A program made the position numbers and the translations under genes. From positions 2,054,494 to 2,118,493 of the forward strand of contig NC_091357.1 of NCBI RefSeq assembly GCF_038502225.1: a DNA stretch of 64,000 nucleotides, given 5' to 3'. The DNA comes from Cherax quadricarinatus (taxonomy: Eukaryota > Arthropoda > Malacostraca > Decapoda > Parastacidae). A model generated the notes under the pieces. It did not search any database. It was not told the origin of the DNA and saw only the letters and a list, made by a program, of their open reading frames with translations. Numbering within the stretch: position 1 is the first letter of the stretch; each line of letters opens with the position of its first letter. Shown here piece by piece: positions 45,766 through 54,797 of this stretch.

Positions 45766-46945
45766 TCAAATTCAAATTCAAAGTTTATTCTCTATAAGGA
45801 TTACAATGATGAGTTTACAGAAATTTGGTTATTGTTTGGTTTACATGTAGTAAAATTGTGATTACAGAGTGTACCACTAGAACGCTTAGCATGGCTAGGC
45901 ATTTCGGGCAGACTTAGTTTTATTCTTAATTGTAAAATATTACAAATTATGAGGTAAGTTGGTATTATGGCTAAGTGACTAAATACTAGTTTGTGAGTTT
46001 AGCAATGTGAATGCTTTTGTTTTGGCACAGTACATAGTTTCAGTATTGGAGTATCACAGGATTCATTATTTTAAGACTGAGATTAATATTTCTGTTTATG
46101 GTCAAATGAGTGAGTGAGTGTAAGTGTGAACCACCAGGTGGTATTCGTGTAGTTAGTTGACGGGGTGTATCAGGGAGATAAGGTGTTTTCTAATGGTAGT
46201 TTTGAAGGTGATGAATGTGTCTGCAGTTCTAGAGTTCTCAGGTAGGATATTCCAGATTTTAGGGCCTTTGACATACATTGAATTTTTGTAAAGGTTTAGT
46301 CGGACACGGGGAATGTCGTAGAGATGTTTGTGTCTGGTGTTATGCCTGTGGGTTCTGTCACAACTATCAAGAAAGCGTTTTAGGTCAAGGTTGATATTAG
46401 AGTTTAAGGCCCTGTAGATATAGATTGCACAGTAGTAAGTGTGGATGTACTGAACTGGGAGTAAGTTTAGATCTATGAAGAGTGGGGGGGGTGTGTTGCC
46501 AGGGATGGGATTTAGTGATTATTATTACTGCAGCTTTTTGTTGGGTTATTATTGGCTTTAGGTGTGTTGCTGCAGTTGATCCCCAAGCACAAATAGCATA
46601 GGTGAGGTATGGATAAATAAGTGAGTGGTATAGTGTGAGAAGGGCATTTTGCGGCACGTAGTATCGTATCTTGGAGAGAATCCCAACCGTTTTGGATACT
46701 TTTTTGGCTATATGCTGGATATGGGTGCTGAAATTCAGGTTGTTGTCAAGGTATAAGCCTAGGAATTTTCCCCCATTATTTCTGGTAATTAGAGTGTTGT
46801 CAATCTTAATGTTAATTTGTGCATCTCCTGCTCTGCTACCAAGCATAATATAGTAAGTTTTGTCAGTGTTAAGCGTAAGTTTATTGGCTGTCATCCAAGT
46901 CGATATTTTAATCAGCTCCTCATTCACAATGGTGTTGAGGGTGGC
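45766..46945 (-). mobile_element. LINE-E: RT thumb end and 3' UTR
   Basis: 5'-truncated near 46945 and ends on the left in ATTCAAATTCAAATTC (3' tail of TTTGAA units on the minus strand, as in CR1/L2-type elements). The 3' UTR has the GCATTTCGGGCA core. Inserted in the purine tract. Confidence 0.85.
46397..46927 (-). pseudogene. LINE-E reverse transcriptase, C-terminal part
   Basis: A 176-residue frame: ISTWMTANKLTLNTDKTYYI, MLGSRAGDAQINIKID, GGKFLGLYLDNNLNFSTHI, LLTLYHSLIYPYLTYAICAW and TQQKAAVIIITKS. The LNTDKT, FLGLYLD and L-x-x-Y-x-x-LIYPYLTYAI order is the region after the FADD box in CR1-like LINEs. The catalytic palm lies beyond the truncation, so it has no activity. Confidence 0.8.
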
Positions 46946-47423
46946 AGGATGATGACGACGACGACGAGGATGATGATGAGGACGATGAAGAGGACGACGT
47001 TGATGAGGACGACGAGGAGGACGACGACAAAGAGGAGAAGGTGCAAGTATGGTTGCAAAATTGTCAAAGATCTTTCAATGGGATTTTCTGCTAAAATGTC
47101 ACTTGCTTTAAATTCCACCATTTTACCATGGTTGGAAGTATTGTAAACCTTGGCTATTGGGTCTTACAGTGGAGATAAATTATCTCTTGTCATTGGCTGT
47201 TATGTCAACCTCCTCCATTAACCTCATGATTTCTTTTGCTCATACTGACGCTCTCTAGCCCCTAGTGATCTGGTCTGACTACATTTCCTTAGGGAAACTT
47301 TTCACTTCAATGAATCTTTTGCTATGTTCTTTATACACTTCCCTCTCATTCTCCATTACTTTCAGTCCCTCCTTTACCCTTTTCACCTGATCCTTCATAA
47401 TGGTTCATTTCTCGTTAAGGCGG
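46946..47423 (-). other. 3' flank of the minus-strand kinase/Ser-rich cassette
   Basis: 47085-47420 parallels 63205-63515: AAATTCCACCATTTT, TCTACAGTGGAGATAAG-like, TCATGATTTCTTTTGCTCAT, TAGTGATCTGGTCTGACTAC and TCATTCTCCATTACTTTCAG. The two cassette copies therefore share at least 300 bp after the Ser-rich frame. Confidence 0.65.
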
Positions 47424-48095
47424 TCACTCTGGATCCAGGGGTGAGGAGGAGGATGGAGATGCGCTTTGGTACCTCTTTCGTCTCAGTGGTCTCTCTGAAA
47501 CCAACGAAGAGGAAGAGGAAGACGAGGTTTCCTCCCTGTTTCGTTCTGAGGGTCCTGCCTCACGATACAGCGGAGAGGAAGATGAAGACGAGGTTTCCTC
47601 CCTCTTTCGTTTTGTGGATCTCGCCTCATGATCTAGCGGCGAGGATGAAGATGCTGTACTTTCATCCCTCTTACTCTTCGGTGATGTTATTTTCGAGTCC
47701 CGAGGTGAAGACTGCAAAGACGAGCTTTTATACTTCGTCTGTATATGCGGTGTCCTGTCAGGATCCGTCGATGAGGAAGATGAAGATGAACTTTCATGCT
47801 TCTTCCTCTTCAGCAGTTTCTTCCCTGTCTTTATTTTCCATGACTAACGGGATGTCGGAAACTGTGACACTAAGAGACAAGATTGCATTTACATTTGCTG
47901 ACTTACTTAATTTTCAAGAGAAGAAATGATGGCCTAGTTTGTTGGCCTCTTTATCGGATCTTCTTCTAGAGATTTTTAAATAATGTTTTCTATTTCGACG
48001 GGGAGACATGTATCGCTTAAATATTTATTCCACGTTGTTCCAAGGCTAAAAATATCACTTGCTTCAGAGCATGGTTTTTCGGTGACCAAATTTTG
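47424..48095 (-). pseudogene. Kinase/Ser-rich cassette, copy 1 (minus strand)
   Basis: 48095-47976 encodes EKPCSEASDIFSLGTTWNK then YLSDTCLPVEIENII and a TAA, the same end as the kinase-like frame at 49.9 kb. After about 115 bp of related spacer a frame runs KKLLKRKKHESSSSSSSSTD to about 47424, with repeats such as STKRKREETSSSSSSPL. Most of the kinase domain is missing (homology stops near 48095). The start of the Ser-rich frame has no ATG. The KRKRE blocks look like nuclear localisation signals and the Ser/acidic blocks like phosphorylation sites; both are inference. Confidence 0.65.
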
Positions 48096-48465
48096 GAAAT
48101 ATTCCAAATACTTTGGGAGTTATGTGGGAGTAAAGGGCAGATTTTTTTGCAATATTCCAGGAACTAACAAACTTTATTTTTTTGTGAAATAAAGATAAGT
48201 TTATTTAGAGAAAAGGAGTCACCGAAAATAAGTATAAGCATTGTTCTATCGGCACCAAGTGTCCAAACAACCTTACGTAGTCCCATATAAGAGAAAATTT
48301 GGCCACAAGGGCATTTTCAGTAAATTAGTCATTTCTCAGTTGTTGTTTGAGGTATATTTTTGATAAATATTTTCAAGAAAGAGTGAAACAACTTTGTCTT
48401 GTGTACCAAAACTGGAAAAAATCGGACGGTAAACAACAGAGTTACAGATTTTGCCCTACGGCCCC
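48096..48465. other. No gene recognised
   Basis: T-rich sequence between the truncated kinase end and a LINE-B fragment. No repeat family seen elsewhere in the window. Confidence 0.4.
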
Positions 48466-48877
48466 TACACCCCTGCTTTTCATTGGGGGGATGTTGCATC
48501 GTCTGCCAAGTCTTTTGCTTTCGTAGTGAGTGATTTTCGTGTGCAAATTCGGTACTAGTCCCTCTAGGATTTTCCAGGTGTATATAATCATGTATCTCTC
48601 CCGCCCACGTTCCAGGGAATACAGGTTCAGGAACCTCAAGTGCTCCCAGTAATTGAGGTGTTTTATCTCCGTTATGCGCGCCGTGAAGGTTCTCTGTACA
48701 TTTTCTAGGTCAGCAATTTCACCTGCCTTGAAAGGTGCTGTTAGTGTGTAGCAATATTCCAGCCTAGATAGAACAAGTGACCTGAAGAGTGTCATCATGG
48801 GCTTGGCATCCCTAGTTTTGAAGGTTCTCATTATCCATCCTGTCATTTTTCTAGCAGATGCGATTGATACAATGTTA
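48466..48877 (-). pseudogene. LINE-B internal fragment
   Basis: Minus-strand frame MRTFKTRDAKPMMTLFRS, LEYCYTLTAPFKAGE, FTARITEIKHLNYW and IYTWKILEGLVPNLHT. Very close to 37.7-38.1 kb. Both ends are missing; the right end meets a PEN scrap. Confidence 0.85.
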
Positions 48878-48965
48878 TGGGCGAAACGTTGTCAATAAAG
48901 GTTCGGATTATACATTTGTCTAGTTTTCCAAGGAGTCGGTGTTTTATACCATTTATCTCTATCTA
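48878..48965 (+). mobile_element. PEN 3' end scrap
   Basis: Starts at GGGCGAAACGTTGTCAATAA inside the hammerhead-like core and ends with the tail word GTCGGTGTTTTATACCATTT. Subfamily of insertion 6 (GTCAATAAAGG). Confidence 0.65.
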
Positions 48966-49203
48966 ATTTACACATGTTACTAAATTAATATAATTGTACT
49001 TACGTGTACTTGTCCCTAAATAAAATTACTAAACTAAAAAAAAACTTTCTCCATTATGGTTATTTCCGGCTTTTTCTAACTTCCAAGTTCACTTAATTAC
49101 TACATTAAGTTACTTCGGTAGGACGTCAGTGATCCTTGCAATACATTACGTTCTCTGGCCGATTATTTTTTTCTATTAGTGAATAAAATATCGCCCGTTC
49201 AAA
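48966..49203. other. No gene recognised
   Basis: AT-rich; immediately upstream of the kinase-like frame. No promoter element I can support. Confidence 0.4.
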
Positions 49204-49923
49204 ATGATGTTGAAGATGCCCCCAAAACAGCCGCTCAGTAAAAGAGTTAAAATCTTGAGCTGTAAGTTTATGGATTTTTTGTACAACGATGCCCAAGTGG
49301 TAAAATTATAGTCAGGAGCATTTGGAGATTGTTGTTTACTTATCAACAATAATATGCCTGATGTGGTTGTAAAGACGTTTAATACAAATATTTGTAAAAA
49401 TATCATCGAATATATCTTTGGGTTCGAAGCTGACATTAAACGACTTTTGATAGGAGAGTGTAACGTGCTGGCTGCTCTTGCTAGAGTGAAAGGAGTGCAG
49501 GACTTGTTCGGTGCTTGCTTAGAGAGGAATCAGATGGTGTCTTATTATGCAGGGAAAACCCTTGACAGCTTTTTCTTTAAGAAGCACACATTACTGAGCA
49601 AGCTTTAGGTGATGTTATAGGTGCACACTGTCATGCAGAAGATTGTGGAGAAGGGTTTTGCGCATAATGACATCAAGGGTAATAATATTTGTATATTAAA
49701 CAGGAACGTAACGCTGATTGATTTTGGATTTGGTAGCAAATTTGGGACAATTGTAAGTACTGATGAAAGGAGTTTTCAAGGAGGAAAACGTGACTGGTTT
49801 TCTCCCGAGATACGAGAAGGAAAACCATGCTCTGAGGCAAGTGATATTTTTAGCCTTGGAATAAAGTGGAAAAACTATTTAAGCAAAACACGTCTCCCCA
49901 CCGTAATTCAAAACATTATTTAA
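49204..49923 (+). pseudogene. Protein-kinase-like gene, interrupted by three TAG codons
   Basis: One plus-strand frame of 240 codons carries a whole small kinase fold: a 35-codon leader from ATG 49204, a glycine loop (SGAFGDCCL, about 49312-49338), the ATP lysine in DVVVKTF (about 49360), the helix-C Glu in IGECNVLAAL, and a hinge near SYYAGKTLDSF. The C-lobe has the catalytic loop FAHNDIKGNNI with its Asp, LIDFGFGSKF with the metal-binding Asp, DWFSPEIREG (APE position) and EASDIFSLGI (helix F). Stops in the same frame lie at 49309, 49606 and 49618 and all three are TAG; the final stop at 49921 is TAA. All catalytic residues remain, so decay is recent, or the TAGs are read through or edited. 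At about 205 residues after the leader the domain is short for a kinase (usually about 260). I cannot tell from sequence whether the source is a host family, a transposon or an integrated virus. Confidence 0.7.
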
Positions 49924-50052
49924 AAATCGTTAAACGACGACCCGGTAAATAGGCCTACAAACTAAGCTATTATTACTTCCCTTGAAAATTAAATAAATAG
50001 GTTGATGTAAATGTAAGGTGATAAAGACGCCTTGCCATAACCATCTTACTAA

Positions 50053-51063
50053 CTGTTGCGATTGCCGACTTCTGGCGCAACATCGTCGCTGGATCCAAGA
50101 AAGAAACTGCTTATACAGCAGACACATGAAAGCTCGCCTTAGTCTTCACCTCTGGATCCAAAGATAACATCCCCGATACGAAAGAGGGATGAAAGTGCAG
50201 CTTCATCCTCGTTCTCGCCACTCGCTCCTGAGACGAAACCCACAAAACTAGAGAGAGAGGAATCCTCATCTTCCTCGTCCTCACCACTAGATCCAGAGAC
50301 GAGACCCACAAAACGAAAGAGAGAGGAATCCTCGTCTTCTTCATCCTCACCGCTAGATCCTGAGACGAGACCCACAAAACGAAAGAGGGAAGAAACCTCG
50401 TCTTCATCCTTATCCTCTCCGCTGGATCCTGAGACGAGATCCACAAAACGATTGAGAGAGAAATCCTCGTCTTCCTCATCCTCACCACTAGATCCTGAGA
50501 CGAAATCCACAAAACGACTGATAGAGAAATCCTCGTCTTCCTCATCCTCACCGCTGGATCCAGAGACGAGACCCACAAAACGAAAGAGAGAGGAATCCTC
50601 GTCTTCTTCATCCTCACCGCTAGATCCTGAGACGAGACCCACAAAACGAAAGAGGGAAGAAACCTCGTCTTCATCCTTATCCTCTCTGCTGGATCCTGAG
50701 ACGAGATCCACAAAACGATTGAGAGAGAAATCCTCGTCTTCCTCATCCTCATCGCTAGATTCTGAGACGAGATCCACAAAACGATTGAGAGAGAAATCCT
50801 CGTTTTCCTCATCCTCACCACTAGATCCTGAGACGAAATCCACAAAACGACTGATAGAGAAATCCTCGTCTTCCTCATCCTCACCGCTAGATCCTCAGAT
50901 GAAACCTACAAAAAGACAGAGAGAGGAATCCTCGTCTTCATCGTCTTCCTCCCCACTGGATTCAGAGCGACCACAGAAACGAGAAAAGGGTGAAAGTATA
51001 TCTCCATCTTCCTCCTCGCCGTTGGATCCAGAGTCAGTCAGTTCGAAAAATGGACGATTATGA
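50053..51063 (+). pseudogene. Ser-rich KRKRE-repeat protein of the kinase cassette
   Basis: A frame open from 50053 to TGA 51061, except for one TAG at 50140. It begins TSGATSSLDPRKKLL, then about 13 repeats of 22 residues (66 bp) of the form ESSSSSSSPLDPETRPTKRK-RE, and ends EKGESISPSSSSPLDPESV. Variants RLREK and RLIEK alternate with KRKREE in blocks, and a multi-repeat block is duplicated (compare 50330-50500 with 50620-50800). No ATG precedes it. TACTAAC at 50047 could be a branch point, so it may be a 3' exon. Same frame and strand as the kinase-like gene 130 bp upstream, and the same order is kept in copy 1. Predicted disordered, basic/serine-rich, possibly nuclear. No known family recognised. 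Confidence 0.65.
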
Positions 51064-51480
51064 AGAACCAAGAGATAAGGCTAGTTGAAGGAGGGGAGGT
51101 GACAGAGACTTAGAATATACGAGGATTATAAAAGATCCTTACAGATCTCCACGGAAGAAAGTAAAGCAGTTGCTGAGAAAAAGTCAAAAAGTGATGTTAA
51201 GTCACAGTCAGTGTCGTCTGCAAGAAGGAAAGATAGGTAAGAGCAGTAGGGTGGCGGCGTCAGTGGAGGTAAATCCTGCGAGCTCGCTGGTAAACCGGAC
51301 AATCCACAAGAAAGTTAAGAACCGAAATAGGGCCCTGACAAACCTCACAGAGAAGAATAGGGTGTCATTCCATGAGATACCTATGGGTAAGGCGAGTATA
51401 GCCGATGGAGAGCCCAGTCTCCCGAGTACAGCAATGGTGGTAAGATGGCCACAAACCTAAAAGCAGTTTAACAGAGTGCA
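51064..51480 (+). other. Hypothetical basic open frame
   Basis: A plus-strand frame from about 51112 to 51460 reads LEYTRIIKDPYRSPRKKVK, then RKSQKVMLSHSQ, VNPASSLVNRTIHKKVKNRN and VSFHEIPMGKAS. Not low-complexity, basic, about 115 residues, no domain recognised. It is absent after the other two cassette copies, so it may belong to a different element that joins here. Confidence 0.35.
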
Positions 51481-51483
51481 AAT

Positions 51484-51870
51484 TTATGATGCATGTCCAA
51501 TCATCTGTTGCCAACGGCTGCAAAGACATGTAGAGATAAAATAATCCCTGAACAGAATACCTTCATAAGAAACTGCTGACCGCGCAGCAGCATCCGCCTG
51601 TTCATTGCCCTGCACATCAGCATGTCCAGGGACCCAACAGAAAACGAGGTCTTTGTTTTTGCTAGCCACACGGCACAACCAAAGCTGAATACAAATATCC
51701 AGTGGATGAGGGAAATCAAATTGTTTAATGGCCTGTAAGGCACTGAGGGATTCTGAAATGATCACAAACGCCGAAGGAGACATACATGTAATACGGAGAA
51801 GTACTGAGGATGGCATACAGCTCGGCGGTAAAAATACTAGCAGAGTCTAACAAATGACCCACGACAACAT
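51484..51870 (-). pseudogene. LINE-F RNase H domain
   Basis: The minus strand starts SASIFTAELYAIL (first catalytic region with Glu). After a frameshift come VIISESLSALQAIKQF and DLVFCWVPGHADVQGNEQAD (VPGH..V.GNE.AD with the last catalytic Asp), the pattern of LINE-encoded RNase H. Cut off after YFISTCLCSRWQQM. The matching RT lies farther right at 54.8-56.4 kb on the same strand. Confidence 0.8.
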
Positions 51871-52010
51871 CGTGTGTGAGGGTGTGTGTGGGGGTGTTGG
51901 TGTGTGGGTGTGCGTCCTTGTGTGTATGCATATATTTGTACGCTCGTGAGCACATGTCCGTGCGTGCGCCCTTGTGTGTGTATGTGCGCGCACGCGCTAG
52001 TGTGGGTGTA
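51871..52010. repeat. Imperfect (GT)n/(GTGC)n tract
   Basis: GTGTGTG with GGGTGTTG and GTGCGTGC interruptions; frames are artefacts. Confidence 0.8.
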
Positions 52011-52177
52011 TGATCCACTTAATATTTGTATTTATAACTCATTACAATTGTGACCAGGTGTGGACGTATCAGTGGTTCATTACTTTGTAATTTGCTCATG
52101 ACTGTAACCGTGTATAGGAGTGAAGCTGATTCATTACCTCTGTAACTTGCCATGATTGTGACCAGACGATCATCAAA
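52011..52177 (+). mobile_element. LINE-G-like 3' UTR fragment
   Basis: The words TTGTGACCAG, GGTTCATTAC and TAACTTGCC occur in the order seen at 26900-26985, in about two decayed repeats. Confidence 0.4.
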
Positions 52178-52555
52178 CTAACTCAAGAAATGCAGGAACT
52201 AAAGGCTAACAATGCAGATTACCTCAACAAGATCACTGCTCTAGAACATAAACTAGACACTCTAGAACAACAAAGCAACACCCACACCCAGTCCCTAGAC
52301 ACCATCAACACTCTAAAAGACCAAGTCACCCTACTTACTACCAACATTACAGAGGAAAGATCAAGAGTGGACCAACAACTTGCCAATGTCATAACCAACT
52401 TCCAAGACCATAATGACCAACAGCAGCTATCTGACGCTGTTGTAGTTAACAGCAAACATCTCCCAGCCACAGTCACCCAAGAGACCTGCATGGAGACCAC
52501 CCTACAGCTTATCAAGGACCACCTTCGCCTTAACATACGTAGTGATGACCTTTAG
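52178..52555 (+). pseudogene. LINE ORF1-like coiled-coil protein fragment
   Basis: A 121-residue frame from ATG 52190: MQELKANNADYLNKITALEH, LDTLEQQSNTHTQSLDTINT, LKDQVTLLTTNITEERSRVD and so on. Heptads with Leu/Ile run through about residue 75, then an unstructured stretch and LQLIKDHLRLNIRSDDL before TAG. Coiled coil followed by a short conserved end resembles ORF1 proteins of Jockey/CR1-type LINEs, which bind the element RNA. It could belong to LINE-B, whose ORF1 is missing elsewhere, but the link is unproven. Confidence 0.5.
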
Positions 52556-52652
52556 CGCAAGGCAGTACGGGAGAACAGACATGAACCGTCGGAACCTCCC
52601 AAGGGGAAAGGGAAAAGGCGGACGCTACATGAACGTACAAGGGAGGCAACTG
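52556..52652 (-). mobile_element. LINE-F segment left of the hAT
   Basis: Minus-strand sequence encodes a basic Pro/Arg/Phe piece (PFPLGRFRRF). By position it continues LINE-F from the right side of the hAT at 54798; the assignment rests on orientation and on the shared GAGAGAAG site. Confidence 0.4.
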
Positions 52653-52660
52653 GAGAGAAG

Positions 52661-54789
52661 CAGAGGCGTCGTAAGGGGGGGGGGTCGCTCCGGGTGACAC
52701 CATTTAGGGGGTGACACCATAGAGCCTCTAAAGGTGACACTAATGCATAAAACAGTGCTGCACCAACATAAAAATCCTTCGTTTCTATATAGTCCCTATC
52801 ACGAGCCTTTACCATCCTATGGAGAGGGAGCATGGACATGGGGGTCGTCACACAGTTACTAAAAACAACAGACAGCCCCACTCCACAAAGGGGGCAGTAA
52901 AGCAACAGCAAAGAACTACAGACCGATAGCAATAACATCCCATATCATAAAAATCTTTGAAAGGGTCCTAAGAAGCAAGATCACCACCCATCTAGAAACC
53001 CATCAGTTACACAACCCAGGGCAACATGGGTTTAGAACAGGTCGCTCCTGTCTGTCTCAACTATTGGATCACTACGACAAGGTCCTAGATGCACTAGAAG
53101 ACAAAAAGAATGCAGATGTAATATATACAGACTTTGCAAAAGCCTTCGACAAGTGTGACCATGGCGTAATAGCGCACAAAATGCGCGCTAAAGGAATAAC
53201 AGGAAAAGTCGGTCGATGGATCTATAATTTCCTCACTAACAGAACATAGATAGTAGTAGTCAACAGAGTAAAGTCCGAGGCAGCTACGGTGAAAAGCTCT
53301 GCTCCACAAGGCACAATACTCGCTCCCATCTTGTTCCTCATCCTCATATCTGAGATAGACAAGGATGTCAGCCACAGCACCGTGTCTTCCTTTGCAGATG
53401 ACACCCGAATCTGCATGACAGTGTCTTCCATTGCAGACACTGCAAGGCTCCAGGCGGACATCAACCAAATCTTTCAGTGGGCTGCAGAAAACAATATGAA
53501 GTTCAACAATGAGAAATTTCAGTTTCAATTACAAAACAAATTCTGGCTACAAAATAGAGCGAAACACCAACGTCAAAGACCTGGGAGTGATCATGTCGGA
53601 GGATCTCACCTTCAAGGACCATAACATTGTATCAATCGCATCTGCTAGAAAAATGACAGGATGGATAATGAGAACCTTTAAAACTAGGGATGCCAAGCCC
53701 ATGATGACGCTATTCAGGTCACTTGTTCTATCTAGGCTGGAATATTGCTGCACACTAACAGCACCTTTCAAGGCAGGTGAAATTGCTGACCTAGAAAATG
53801 TACAGAGAACCTTCACGGCGCGCATAACGGAGATAAAACACCTCAATTACTGGGAGTGCTTGAGGTTCCTGAACCTGTATTCCCTGGAACGCAGGCGGGA
53901 GAGATACATGATTATATACACCTGGAAAATCCTAGAGGGACTAGTACCGAACTTGCACACGAAAATCACTCACTAAGAAAGCAGAAGACTTGGCAGACGA
54001 TGCAACATCCCCCCAATGAAAAGCAGGGGTGTCACTAGCACGTTAAGAGACCATACAACAAGTGTCAGGGGCCCGAGACTGTTTAACTGCCTCCCAGCAT
54101 ACATAAGGGGGATTACCAACAGACCCCTGGCTGTCTTCAAGCTGGCACTGGACAAGCACCTAAAGTCGGTTCCTGACCAGCCGGGCTGTGGCTCGTACGT
54201 TGGTTTGCGTGCAGCCAGCAGTAACAGCCTGGTTGATCAGGCTCTGATTCACCAGGAGGCCTGGTCACAGACCGGGCCGCGGGGGCTTTGACCCCTGGAA
54301 CTCTCTCCAGGCAAACTCCAGGTGTAGGCCTATATAGGGAAAATCATTGATTTTGATGATGTGATAGGTGATTTCGCAGGATTGAAGGCAAGGAAATGTA
54401 AGATCAGATTCACTGAGATGTTACCTGGACTCAAGGTCAAATCGGAACTAGTGTTTCTCTGATACTGCAATGCTCTTTCTTCTTTTTTTTTTTTTTGGGG
54501 GGGGGGCATTGTTGAAGACGAATAAATGTAGGATCTGTTGCTGTACTCAAAGTGATATTTGAGTTTATGTTTCCTCAATATTACTACGATTATTTATTTT
54601 ATCATTAATTATGTTGAGAAGTATTCTCCTGTTCGGTTTCTGGCCCTTAAACGTTCTCATTACTAAACATTAGTCACTGGTCATGCAGTGACATAACTGG
54701 AGTTTACCCCCATCCCCCCGTCCTTGAATTTCATGGGGGTGACACCAAAGATGCTGCCCCGGGTGACACCAACCCTAGCGACGCCTCTG
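52661..54789. mobile_element. hAT-type transposon with perfect 8-bp target duplication
   Basis: Both ends read CAGAGGCGTCG inward (52661-52671 and the complement of 54779-54789). The left end continues with CGGGTGACACC and the right, on the minus strand, with GGTGTCACCCGGGG. GAGAGAAG occurs directly outside both ends (52653-52660 and 54790-54797), an 8-bp duplication typical of hAT. Own sequence is 52661-52792 and 54324-54789, with no transposase frame, so it is non-autonomous or gutted. A LINE-B fills the middle. Confidence 0.85.
52793..54323 (+). pseudogene. LINE-B RT and 3' end, inserted in the hAT
   Basis: Starts at LSRAFTILWRGSMDMGVV and runs to the LINE-B terminus. Motifs: EQHGFRTGRSC-like, [30 protein letters not shown] and FADDTRICM (Asp pair). 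Stop after FLTNRT at 53247, a deletion of about 50 bp near 53520 and a stop near 53976 kill it. Very close to the 35-38 kb copy; each lacks damage present in the other. Confidence 0.9.
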
Positions 54790-54797
54790 GAGAGAAG

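Noticed and set aside
45533..45850. Arg-rich (plus) and Pro/Arg-rich (minus) frames
   Set aside because: Purine triplet repeat read in different frames.
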